A DNA stretch of 64,000 nt. It comes from an uncultured Bacteroidales bacterium (GTDB lineage: Bacteria > Bacteroidota > Bacteroidia > Bacteroidales > UBA932). The stretch covers positions 32,196-96,195 of the forward strand of contig CALYTI010000006.1 in assembly GCA_945487035.1 (NCBI GenBank), read 5' to 3'. Every line of letters begins with the position of its first letter. Position 1 is the first letter of the stretch. The notes below the pieces were generated by a model, which saw only the letters and a list, made by a program, of their open reading frames with translations, was not told where the DNA came from and made no database searches. Below, piece after piece: positions 20,416 through 27,649 of this stretch. A program made the position numbers and the translations under genes.

Positions 20416-20425
20416 GTTTTGTCCA

Positions 20426-21991
20426 ATGGAAATCGAAAAGCAAGACAAGGACCTGGTTGTCTCAGTGGGACAAACCGAGGTTAAGCTCGCGCTTATGGAG
20501 AATCATAAGCTTATCGAGTACAGCCGAGAGTCAAGCCAGGGACACAGCTATTCGGTGGGAGATGTCTTCCTCGGAAGGGTGAAGAAACTGCTTCCCGCAT
20601 TGAATGCTGCTTTTGTCGATATCGGAGATTCCAAGGAGGCATTTATCCATTATCTTGACCTGGGTCTGTATTTCACTTCCTTTGATGCTTTTGTAAAGCA
20701 GTCGAATCAGAATGTGAATATGAACGACCTCTATTCGAGGATTCAAATCGGGCCTGCCCTGGGTAAGGAAGGCAAGATTGATTCCGTGCTTAAGGTGGGA
20801 CAGATGATAATATGCCAGATTGTGAAGGAACCGATTTCCACCAAAGGCTCCCGCTTGACTGCCGAAATTTCCATTGCAGGACGGAACATTGTACTCCTCC
20901 CCTTCGCGCAGAAGGTGAGTGTTTCCCAGAAGATAGCATCCAAGGAGGAAAGGAAGAGGCTAGAAACTCTGGTGCGCAGCATTCTTCCGAAGAATTATGG
21001 AGCTATAATCCGCACCGCGTCCGAGGGCAAGAAAGCCGCGGTTCTGGTTGCGGAGGCCAAGTCCCTCATCCAGAAATGGGAGGGTTCCTGGGCCAGAATT
21101 GCGAAGGATAAGTCTATGGGCCTGCTCTTCACAGAGTATTCCAAGACCACGACTATGCTTCGCGACCTCCTGAATGACAGCTTCACCAACGTTTATGTTG
21201 ACGATCAGACAGTTTACGAGGAGACGCGCAAGTACATCTCTCTCATTTCTCCCGAGCAGGAGAAAATCGTCAAACTCTACGAAGGCAAGGAGCCTATCTT
21301 CGACCATTTTGAGGTCACCCGCCAAATCAAGGGTTCTTTCGGCAAGGTCGTTCCGATGAAACAGGGCGCATACCTTGTGATTGAAACCACTGAAGCCTTG
21401 AATGTAATCGATGTCAACAGCGGCATTCGCGCAAAGACCAAGGACCAGGAAGAAAACAGCTTCGAGGTCAATAAGATTGCAGCGGAAGAAATCGCACGCC
21501 AGTTGCGTCTCAGGGATATGGGCGGCATCGTGATTGTCGATTTTATCGATATGGACTCGCAGGAGCATCGCAATGAACTCCACAAGTACATGATGGACCT
21601 TATGGCAAAAGACAGGGCAAAGCACAATGTGCTTCCGCTGACCAAGTTCGGGTTGATGCAGATTACCCGTCAGCGAATCCGCCCTGTGACAGAAATCGAG
21701 ACGATGGAGCAATGCCCAATGTGCCACGGTACGGGCAAGATTACCTCCTCGGTTGTGATTGACGAGCAGATTGAGCGCAAGCTCTCGCACCTCGTCATCG
21801 AGAAAGGAGAGGACGATTTGGTCCTCAGGGTCGGCCCGATTCTCGGTGCTTATCTGACTAGGGGTATGTTCAACTCCTTCCTCGCCAAATGGAAACGCAA
21901 GTACAAATGCAAACTGAAGATTGAGGAATCCTCAGACTTCACAGTCCTGCAATTCGAATTCTACAACACTAAAGAAGAGGCCCTCGATTGA
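20426..21991 (+). CDS. rng: Ribonuclease G/E family endoribonuclease
   Basis: 521 aa from the ATG at 20426; an in-frame TTG 12 nt earlier lies in the terminator T-tract. The S1 domain (GDVFLGRVKKLLPALNAAFVDIG), the catalytic DNase I-like domain with INVIDVNSGIRAK and GGIVIVDFIDMD (metal-binding Asp residues), and the zinc link CPMCHGTG are present. It lacks the long RNase E scaffold tail, so it is the RNase G type. It processes rRNA and mRNA. No TAnnTTTG box precedes it, which suggests transcription by read-through from HU. Confidence 0.94.
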   Translation: MEIEKQDKDLVVSVGQTEVKLALMENHKLIEYSRESSQGHSYSVGDVFLGRVKKLLPALNAAFVDIGDSKEAFIHYLDLGLYFTSFDAFVKQSNQNVNMNDLYSRIQIGPALGKEGKIDSVLKVGQMIICQIVKEPISTKGSRLTAEISIAGRNIVLLPFAQKVSVSQKIASKEERKRLETLVRSILPKNYGAIIRTASEGKKAAVLVAEAKSLIQKWEGSWARIAKDKSMGLLFTEYSKTTTMLRDLLNDSFTNVYVDDQTVYEETRKYISLISPEQEKIVKLYEGKEPIFDHFEVTRQIKGSFGKVVPMKQGAYLVIETTEALNVIDVNSGIRAKTKDQEENSFEVNKIAAEEIARQLRLRDMGGIVIVDFIDMDSQEHRNELHKYMMDLMAKDRAKHNVLPLTKFGLMQITRQRIRPVTEIETMEQCPMCHGTGKITSSVVIDEQIERKLSHLVIEKGEDDLVLRVGPILGAYLTRGMFNSFLAKWKRKYKCKLKIEESSDFTVLQFEFYNTKEEALD

Positions 21992-22004
21992 GGACCTCTT
22001 TTTT
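21977..22004 (+). terminator. Terminator overlapping the rng stop codon
   Basis: GAGGCCCTC-GATT-GAGGACCTC forms a 9-bp stem with one C/A mismatch, followed by TTTTTT. The rng TGA (21989-21991) lies in the hairpin. Confidence 0.8.
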
Positions 22005-22019
22005 AGTGTAAAAAATGCT

Positions 22020-22027
22020 TAACTTTG
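22020..22027 (+). promoter_or_regulatory. -7 box before the S4-domain gene
   Basis: TAACTTTG matches the -7 consensus and ends 4 nt before the ATG at 22032, directly after the rng terminator. It predicts a leaderless mRNA. Confidence 0.6.
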
Positions 22028-22031
22028 TGCA

Positions 22032-22421
22032 ATGGAAACAGTTAGAATAGACAAGTACCTTTGGGCGATAAGGGCTTTCAAGACCCGCAGCGAGGCTACC
22101 GATGCCTGCAACGGCGGCAAGGTGAAAATAGGCGGCTCCAATGTCAAACCTTCCAGGCCTGCCAAAATCGGCGAAGTTATCGAGGTGCGCAAAGGCTCCA
22201 TTGTGTACAGCTACAAGGTGCTTGCCCTTCTTGAAAACAGGGTGGGAGCCCAGCTGGTTCCCGAATATGCCGAAAACCTTACTCCCGAAAGCGAATTCCA
22301 GAAACTTCACGCTCCGGTCGAAACCTTTTTCGTGCGTCGTGAGCGCGGCACCGGCCGTCCTACCAAGAAAGACCGCCGCACCATCGATGCCCTGTGGGAC
22401 TCGATGGAGGATGACGATTAG
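22032..22421 (+). CDS. S4-domain RNA-binding protein (Hsp15-like)
   Basis: 129 aa. An S4 domain at the N-terminus (METVRIDKYLWAIRAFKTRS, then GGKVKIGGSNVKPSRPAKIGEVIEV) is followed by a basic C-terminal tail (RRERGTGRPTKKDRRTID). Hsp15 (HslR) binds stalled 50S subunits carrying peptidyl-tRNA (family knowledge). It is monocistronic, between a terminator and the scar region at 22.4-22.6 kb. Confidence 0.9.
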   Translation: METVRIDKYLWAIRAFKTRSEATDACNGGKVKIGGSNVKPSRPAKIGEVIEVRKGSIVYSYKVLALLENRVGAQLVPEYAENLTPESEFQKLHAPVETFFVRRERGTGRPTKKDRRTIDALWDSMEDDD

Positions 22422-22439
22422 TCCCACATTCTCCGGTTT

Positions 22440-22505
22440 TTCTATATCGAAGGGCCCAAATGGTGCGGTAAGACCACCACTACAATAATCACGGATTTGA
22501 GGTAG
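22440..22505 (+). pseudogene. Relic of a DUF4143-type AAA ATPase, fused to a copied lolA-like 3' end
   Basis: The frame reads FYIEGPKWCGKTTTT followed directly by IITDLR and a stop. The first part is the distinctive Walker A segment of DUF4143-family ATPases (usually EGPKWCGKTTTA). No other part of such a gene is present: it begins just after the S4 gene stop, and after KTTT the sequence switches to the last six codons of the lolA-like gene found at 27.15 kb. This is a decayed, rearranged fragment, not an expressed gene. Confidence 0.7.
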
Positions 22506-22506
22506 C
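22485..22506 (+). repeat. 22-bp direct repeat, copy 1 (lolA-like 3' end)
   Basis: Begins ATAATCACGG and ends GAGGTAGC; identical to 22619-22640 and, inverted, to part of 27150-27200. It encodes IITDLR and a stop. Confidence 0.9.
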
Positions 22507-22542
22507 AAAGGCTGAAGATACTTGCGATATTATCGAGTAATT

Positions 22543-22587
22543 ATAATTCCCGAAATGTGCCAATTTTTTGACGATTTCGGGAATTAT
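22543..22587. repeat. Perfect 14-bp inverted repeat with 17-nt loop
   Basis: Arms ATAATTCCCGAAAT (22543-22556) and ATTTCGGGAATTAT (22574-22587) are exact reverse complements. The loop contains a T6 run. It sits between the two 22-bp direct repeats. It could be a terminator-like hairpin, a mobile-element end, or the former upstream region of the DUF4143-type gene. Confidence 0.85.
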
Positions 22588-22590
22588 TCT

Positions 22591-22641
22591 GGAGGAAGTC
22601 TTCGCCTCCGGTGACTGGATAATCACGGATTTGAGGTAGCT
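22591..22641 (+). repeat. 51-bp inverted repeat, left copy (relic of lolA-like 3' end)
   Basis: Matches the reverse complement of 27150-27200 at 49 of 51 positions. It encodes EEVFASGDWIITDLR and a stop; both mismatches are synonymous (Ser TCC/TCA, Gly GGT/GGC). The last two bases belong to the alr stop codon. It contains the second copy of the 22-bp direct repeat (22619-22640). Confidence 0.9.
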
Positions 22642-23749
22642 ATCTTACCACGACCCTTTCGATGCGGTGAGGGATGGAGGTGAGGATTTCGTAGGGGATG
22701 GTGCCGAGGATCTCGGCAAGTTCCTCAACGCGCGGGTCGTCACCGAAGATGGTGACAGTGTCACCAACCTTCACGTCAAGTCCGGTCACATCCAGCATAC
22801 ACATATCCATACAGATATTGCCGATGGTCGGAGCCCTGTGCCCTCCTATGCTGAAACTTGCGGCGCCACGGCCCAGATGACGGTCAAGTCCGTCCGCATA
22901 GCCTGCCGGGATGGTCGCAATGGTGGTCCCTCCTGGGGCTATTTTACCCCATCTGCCATATCCTATAGTGCCGTCCTGAGGCTTCAAGTGCTTGATTTGA
23001 AGTATTTTAACCTTCAGGGACGCCACAGGAGTCAGCCTTACTGAAGGAAGTGCGGAGATGCCGTAGATACCGATTCCGAGCCGTACCATATCAAACTGAT
23101 AATCAGCAAAACGCTCGATGCCCGCGCTGTTGAGAATGTGCCACAGCGGATGATAGCCGAGCGCATCCTCAATTGCCTTTGCGCATCTTTGGAAATACCC
23201 GATCTGTCCGAGTGTAAACTCATCTTCAGACGGGTCCTCGGCGGCAGCCAGATGCGAATACACCGACTGCACCCGGACTGTGGTACACCCTTGAAGGAAC
23301 TCTATGAGTTCCGGCAGTTCATCTTCCATAAAACCGAGACGGTGCATACCGCTGTCGATTTTGATATGGACGGGATAATCCTTAATGCCCCTTTCGCGGA
23401 GCTTGGCATCCAGGGCCTTCAGGGCAGCCAGATTCGGGATGCCGGGTTCGAGCCTGTTGTCGATAATTTCCGGGAAGAAATCCGTCCCGGCTGTGAGCAC
23501 CAGAACAGGAAGGGATATGCCGGAATTGCGCAATTCTATTCCCTCTACCGGGAGGGCAACTGCCAGATAATCCGCACCGAAACGCTGCATCATAGACGCA
23601 AACTCCACGGCGCCGTGTCCGTAGGCATTGGCCTTTACGAGCACGAGCAGCTTTGTGCTTTCCTTAAGCAGGCCCCTGAAATAGCTGTAATTCGAAAGAC
23701 AGCCTCCAAGGTTCAGTTCCAGACGGCTGAAATCGTTTTCTCTTCCCAT
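22640..23749 (-). CDS. alr: Alanine racemase
   Basis: 369 aa from the ATG at 23749, 4 nt after the manA stop. Longer in-frame starts lie inside manA. PLP-binding Lys is in LVLVKANAYGHGAVEF; the C-terminal beta domain has ASFSIGGHRAPTIGNICMDMCMLDV with the conserved MD region. It supplies D-alanine for peptidoglycan. In many Bacteroidales it is fused to MurF, but here it stands alone. It is last in the DUF362-peptidase-manA-alr operon. Its stop codon uses two bases of the left 51-bp repeat. Confidence 0.94.
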   Translation of the reverse strand: MGRENDFSRLELNLGGCLSNYSYFRGLLKESTKLLVLVKANAYGHGAVEFASMMQRFGADYLAVALPVEGIELRNSGISLPVLVLTAGTDFFPEIIDNRLEPGIPNLAALKALDAKLRERGIKDYPVHIKIDSGMHRLGFMEDELPELIEFLQGCTTVRVQSVYSHLAAAEDPSEDEFTLGQIGYFQRCAKAIEDALGYHPLWHILNSAGIERFADYQFDMVRLGIGIYGISALPSVRLTPVASLKVKILQIKHLKPQDGTIGYGRWGKIAPGGTTIATIPAGYADGLDRHLGRGAASFSIGGHRAPTIGNICMDMCMLDVTGLDVKVGDTVTIFGDDPRVEELAEILGTIPYEILTSIPHRIERVVVR

Positions 23750-23753
23750 CTTC

Positions 23754-24731
23754 TTACTCGTCTTCCGGAAGTTTTTCCGGAACATCCGGATTGATATATT
23801 CGTCCTTTTCCGGGGTATTCTCCACCAGAATTTCAAGCAGAGCAGTGGTCTGGGCTGCGGGAGCGATGATGAAATCATCCACTTCCGAAGGCACGAGCAC
23901 AGTCTCACCTCCTTTCAGCCTATAAACCAGTTCCCCAGCATCTTCGCTGTTGATTTTCAGCACGGCCTCACCATAAAGGCAATGATAGACAGCAAATGAA
24001 TCGTTGTTCTCACCGAGTATATGGACAGGTTCCCTAAGGTCCATCTTTCTCACCGAGAACTGTGCTATCTCGTCCTGATTGCGGTAAGGGGCATAATCTA
24101 TGAAGTCCAGGGCATCGATTACGCTGAGACTCTCGTCAAACTCTTCGGCGCCCAGCTGCTGACCCCATCCGAAAATGCAGAAATCCAGGGCGGAAGACTG
24201 GGATACTTCAAGCAGTTCCACATCCCCGCAGGCTCCGTGAATGGTCCCGGGAGCTATATGGAAGAATTCCCCCGGACGCGGACTCACAGCATTGAGAAGA
24301 GTCTCAACGGTTCCGTTCTCAAGCGAGCCCATAAGCTGGGAGGCATCAGTCTGTCCTTTGAAACCGAGGAAGAGTTTCGCATCTTTGGAAGCCTTGAGCA
24401 CATACCACAGCTTTTCCCTGCCGAGAGCGTCGTAGCGCTCGCCGGCAATCACATCGTCCGGATGAACCCGAAGAGGCATTCGGCCCTTGCAGGAGATTCT
24501 TTTGACCTGCACGGGGAACTGGCGTCCATACATCTCATAGACGCGGTCTCCGACCACCCGGTCAAGATAAGTGTCCATCACTTCGCTTATGGTATTGGCT
24601 GCAAGCCAACCGTCTTTGACAAGGCTGTCGCGGTAGCCCAAATCTGCAAGTATGAACTCGTCCTTGCCCCAGACATATTCGTCAAGTATGCTGCAGAAGC
24701 GCAGCGGATACAGTTTTCTTTCTTCTGTCAT
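23754..24731 (-). CDS. manA: Class I mannose-6-phosphate isomerase
   Basis: 325 aa from the ATG at 24731, 4 nt after the upstream stop. A cupin-type zinc enzyme: PLRVHPDDVIAGERYDALGREKLWYVL carries the metal-binding His and Glu, with EFFHIAPGTIHGACGDVELLEVSQSS as the second site. It interconverts mannose 6-phosphate and fructose 6-phosphate, feeding GDP-mannose or mannose catabolism. The C-terminal cupin half is present (KGGETVLVPSEVDDFII). Confidence 0.93.
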   Translation of the reverse strand: MTEERKLYPLRFCSILDEYVWGKDEFILADLGYRDSLVKDGWLAANTISEVMDTYLDRVVGDRVYEMYGRQFPVQVKRISCKGRMPLRVHPDDVIAGERYDALGREKLWYVLKASKDAKLFLGFKGQTDASQLMGSLENGTVETLLNAVSPRPGEFFHIAPGTIHGACGDVELLEVSQSSALDFCIFGWGQQLGAEEFDESLSVIDALDFIDYAPYRNQDEIAQFSVRKMDLREPVHILGENNDSFAVYHCLYGEAVLKINSEDAGELVYRLKGGETVLVPSEVDDFIIAPAAQTTALLEILVENTPEKDEYINPDVPEKLPEDE

Positions 24732-24735
24732 AGTA

Positions 24736-25407
24736 CTAGTCGCGGGAGCGGGCAATACCGATATAATAAAGCAGGGTAGCAATTGAGCCCAGTGCTGCAA
24801 TCACATAAGTGTAGGCAGCCCACTTGAGAGCATCCTTTGCCATCGGGGTGGTCTCGAAATCCGTAATCCCGGAAGCATCAAGCCACTGCACAGCCCTTGC
24901 GCTTGCGTTAATCTCCACAGGAAGGGTAATCACTGAAAATATGGTGGTCATAGCGAACATTGCTATGCCAAGCCAGAGCACCTGAGGAAGGATTTGAATC
25001 AGGACGCAGCCGAGAAGCAGCACCCACGATACCGCACTGTTGCAGAAGGAAACCACAGGTACCAATGCGCTGCGCATCCTCAGCGGTGCATATCCCGTCG
25101 CGTGCTGGATGGCGTGGCCGGTCTCGTGGGCAGCCACCGCAACGGCAGCGATGGAGTTGGCGCCATAGACTTCAGCACTGAGGTTGATAGTTTTCCTTGT
25201 AGGGTCATAATGGTCGGTAAGACGTCCGCCTATGCTGACCACACTGACATCGGTGATGCCGTTTTCGCGGAGCATCTTCTCGGCGACCTCGGCTCCGGTG
25301 TAGCGGCAGCCGACCTTGGAGTATTTGTTGAACTTAGCATTCAGGACAGCCTGGATGAGAGCGCTTGCTATCATCACGGCAATCATTATAATCCAGATAT
25401 TCATCAA
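24736..25407 (-). CDS. Membrane zinc metallopeptidase (YugP-like)
   Basis: 223 aa. An N-terminal membrane helix (IWIIMIAVMIASALIQAVL), then the conserved region of neutral zinc metallopeptidases (PF04298 family) with HETGH in AVAVAAHETGHAIQHATGYAPLRM, and further membrane helices (VVSFCNSAVSWVLLLGCVLI; MFAMTTIFSVITLPVEINAS; YVIAALGSIATLLYYIGIA). Substrate unknown. Start overlaps the DUF362 gene stop by 4 nt (ATGA). Confidence 0.92.
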   Translation of the reverse strand: MMNIWIIMIAVMIASALIQAVLNAKFNKYSKVGCRYTGAEVAEKMLRENGITDVSVVSIGGRLTDHYDPTRKTINLSAEVYGANSIAAVAVAAHETGHAIQHATGYAPLRMRSALVPVVSFCNSAVSWVLLLGCVLIQILPQVLWLGIAMFAMTTIFSVITLPVEINASARAVQWLDASGITDFETTPMAKDALKWAAYTYVIAALGSIATLLYYIGIARSRD

Positions 25408-26543
25408 AAATCAGTTTTAACCGTAATCAATTCATAATTCCTGTTGCCGAGGCCGATTTTCTCAGCCTGGTCCAGACAAGATTTCCAATCGCTGCCCGGG
25501 TGCAAGTTCTCAAAATGGTTGCCGTAGTCCACAAAGTCCTTGAGCGCCATCATCTGTGCAAGCTTTCCTCCGGGCAGAGGAGTGGCGGCAAGGCAGGCGT
25601 CCACACAGGCCTGGTCGATGGCGAGCGGGTCGAAGGAAGCGAACATTCCGAGGTCGGGGATAATCGGAGCGCCGTTCTCTCCGTGGCAGTCGCAGCCCGG
25701 CGAGACATCCATAATCAGTGAAATATGGAACTGCGGGCGGCCGTCCACCACTGCTTTTGCATATTCAGCCATCCTGCGGCTGAGCAGTTCGTTGGCTGTG
25801 TCGTTTTCAAAATGTATCGCATCGAAATTGCAGGCCCCTAGGCAGTTGCCGCATCCGACGCAATTGGAAGTAACTCTCATCTTCCTGCTCTGTTCATCAA
25901 ATTGCAGGCCATTGTTTGCACAATTGCCGAGACACTGGCGGCAGCCGCGGCATTTGTCGGAATCTATCATTGCCGCTCCGCTCGAATGCTGTTCTTTTTT
26001 GCCTGCGCGCGAGCCGCAGCCCATACCGATATTCTTGATGGCACCGCCGAAACTTGCGAAATTGTGTCCCTTGACGTGGTTGAGGCTGATGAAAACATCT
26101 GCATCCATCACGGCCCTTCCGATTTTGGCATTCTTGATATATTCGCCTCCGACTACGGGCACCTCAACATCATCCGTACCCTTGAGTCCGTCAGCTATTA
26201 TTATAGGACAGCCGGTGGTGACAGTATTGAACCCGTTCTCTTCCGCACAGAAAAGATGCTCTATGGCATTCTTGCGGGAGCCGGGATACATTGTGTTGCA
26301 ATCTGTAAGGAAAGGTTTTCCGCCAAGTTCCTTGACTACATCGGCTACAGCCTTGGCGTAGTTGGGTCTAAGATAGGCGCAATTGCCGAGTTCTCCGAAA
26401 TGCATTTTGATGGCAACCAGCTTGCCCTTCATATCAATCTCGGAAATACCTGCAGTTCTGATTAGCCTTTTGAGTTTTTTCGGCTGACTTTCACCATAGT
26501 CTCTGGTGGTGAAATCCGTAAAAAATACTTTTGATGTTCCCAT
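25404..26543 (-). CDS. DUF362 protein with two 4Fe-4S clusters
   Basis: 379 aa from the ATG at 26543 (MGTSKVFFTDFTTRD). A longer in-frame start at 26855 would run antisense through the DJ-1 gene and across the promoter, so it is rejected. The DUF362 domain (about 1-190; KMHFGELGNCAYLRP, HVKGHNFASFGGAIKNIGMGC) is followed by two ferredoxin motifs, CRGCRQCLGNC and CVGCGNCLGAC, which bind two 4Fe-4S clusters. Role unknown, presumably electron transfer. First gene of the operon leading to alr. Confidence 0.93.
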   Translation of the reverse strand: MGTSKVFFTDFTTRDYGESQPKKLKRLIRTAGISEIDMKGKLVAIKMHFGELGNCAYLRPNYAKAVADVVKELGGKPFLTDCNTMYPGSRKNAIEHLFCAEENGFNTVTTGCPIIIADGLKGTDDVEVPVVGGEYIKNAKIGRAVMDADVFISLNHVKGHNFASFGGAIKNIGMGCGSRAGKKEQHSSGAAMIDSDKCRGCRQCLGNCANNGLQFDEQSRKMRVTSNCVGCGNCLGACNFDAIHFENDTANELLSRRMAEYAKAVVDGRPQFHISLIMDVSPGCDCHGENGAPIIPDLGMFASFDPLAIDQACVDACLAATPLPGGKLAQMMALKDFVDYGNHFENLHPGSDWKSCLDQAEKIGLGNRNYELITVKTDF

Positions 26544-26547
26544 ACCG

Positions 26548-26555
26548 CAAAAATA
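26548..26555 (-). promoter_or_regulatory. -7 box before the DUF362 gene
   Basis: The minus strand reads TATTTTTG and ends 4 nt before the ATG at 26543. The divergent DJ-1 box starts 13 nt away. Confidence 0.6.
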
Positions 26556-26567
26556 CGGATTATTTCC

Positions 26568-26575
26568 TATATTTG
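26568..26575 (+). promoter_or_regulatory. -7 box before the DJ-1 gene
   Basis: TATATTTG ends 5 nt before the ATG at 26581, predicting a leaderless mRNA and fixing the start. Confidence 0.6.
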
Positions 26576-26580
26576 GAGAT

Positions 26581-27168
26581 ATGAAAGGAATCAATATTTT
26601 TCTTGCCGACGGCTTCGAGGATATCGAAGCTCTGGCGGTCAACGACGTACTGCGTCGCGGTGGACTGAAAGTCAATCTTGTCAGCATCTCTGATGACCCC
26701 TTTGTGGTCTCATCCCACGGTGTAACCATCGGAGCCGAGCAGTTTTTCAGTGACTGGGACGGTTCGCACGCCGGGACAGGGGCAAGGGACTTTATGATAT
26801 TTCCAGGCGGAATGCCGGGCTCCAAGAACCTTGCCGCCTGCAAGCCTCTGGTCAAGGCAATGCGCGAGCACTACGCAGCAGGCGGCTCGCTTGCCGCTAT
26901 CTGCGCCGCTCCGGGGCTGGTGCTCGGCCAGTTGGATGTACCTGAAGGGCTCGAATTCACCTGCTTCGACGGCTTTCAGGATGCGCTACTCGCAAAGGGA
27001 GCACATTTCCACGATGTTCCAGCCGTAAGTTGCGGGCGCATAGTCACAGGACGCAGCGCGGGCAATGCCGTCGCCTTCGGCCTTGCAATCCTCGAGCACA
27101 TCAGGGGCAAGGAAGAAATGCAGAAAGTCAAAATGGCTATGTATCCGGGAGCTACCTCAAATCCGTGA
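26581..27168 (+). CDS. DJ-1/PfpI family protein
   Basis: 195 aa. MKGINIFLADGFEDIEALAVNDVLRRGG is the typical DJ-1 N-terminus, with Glu18 in the conserved position, and the nucleophile-elbow Cys is in LAAICAAPGLVLG. Family members act as deglycase/hydratase-type enzymes or chaperones; the exact activity cannot be told. An in-frame start at 26506 would overlap the DUF362 gene and is rejected. The last 17 nt overlap the convergent lolA-like gene, and its last codons lie in the right 51-bp inverted repeat. Confidence 0.92.
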   Translation: MKGINIFLADGFEDIEALAVNDVLRRGGLKVNLVSISDDPFVVSSHGVTIGAEQFFSDWDGSHAGTGARDFMIFPGGMPGSKNLAACKPLVKAMREHYAAGGSLAAICAAPGLVLGQLDVPEGLEFTCFDGFQDALLAKGAHFHDVPAVSCGRIVTGRSAGNAVAFGLAILEHIRGKEEMQKVKMAMYPGATSNP

Positions 27169-27200
27169 TTATCCAGTCGCCTGAGGCGAAGACTTCCTCC
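27150..27200 (-). repeat. 51-bp inverted repeat, right copy (in the lolA-like and DJ-1 3' ends)
   Basis: Partner of 22591-22641, opposite orientation, 49 of 51 identical. It contains the last codons and stop of both the lolA-like gene (minus strand) and the DJ-1 gene (plus strand). Confidence 0.9.
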
Positions 27201-27649
27201 GACGGGCTGAAAGGGGAGAGGTCACCGCTGACAGGCAGAAACTGCAGGTCGCGCAGTGCAAAAGGGATGATAGTACCGGATGCCGGCTCCACAATGGTGC
27301 CCTCCAGGTGGTCATCCACATAAGCCAGTTCCCTGATATACTGCAGGTAATCCATAGGTCCTGCCTTCTCCACATAAGCCTCTTTGCCCTCCAGGTCAAG
27401 AGTCCAGACACTGTCTCCGTCGCACATTATCAGCAGGCCGGCTCCCTCCATCCTGAAGCAATTCTTCTGGATGACGGCCGTGCCCTGAACAGTAATGTCG
27501 GCAGGCCCGGAAATGATGTATTCGTAATTCAGCAGAGTCCTTTGGCTTTGGAATTTCTGCAGCAGGGGTGCAAACTCTTCACCCACCTGCGCTGAAACGC
27601 AGATGCAGGCAATCAGTGCACTCAGGGTCGTGGTCAGTAAACGTTTCAT
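27152..27649 (-). CDS. LolA-like outer-membrane lipoprotein carrier
   Basis: 165 aa. A signal peptide (MKRLLTTTLSALIACICVSA) is followed by a small beta-rich domain with features of the LolA/LolB fold (LLNYEYIISGPADITVQGT, NCFRMEGAGLLIMCDGDSVWTLD). It lies directly downstream of ftsK, the usual place for Bacteroidetes lolA-like genes. It would ferry lipoproteins across the periplasm. Overlaps the ftsK stop by 4 nt and the convergent DJ-1 gene by 17 nt. Confidence 0.85.
   Translation of the reverse strand: MKRLLTTTLSALIACICVSAQVGEEFAPLLQKFQSQRTLLNYEYIISGPADITVQGTAVIQKNCFRMEGAGLLIMCDGDSVWTLDLEGKEAYVEKAGPMDYLQYIRELAYVDDHLEGTIVEPASGTIIPFALRDLQFLPVSGDLSPFSPSEEVFASGDWIITDLR

Noticed and set aside
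26544..26855. N-terminal extension of the DUF362 protein
   Set aside because: The extension runs antisense through the DJ-1 gene and crosses two promoter boxes; the ATG at 26543 sits 4 nt from a -7 box.
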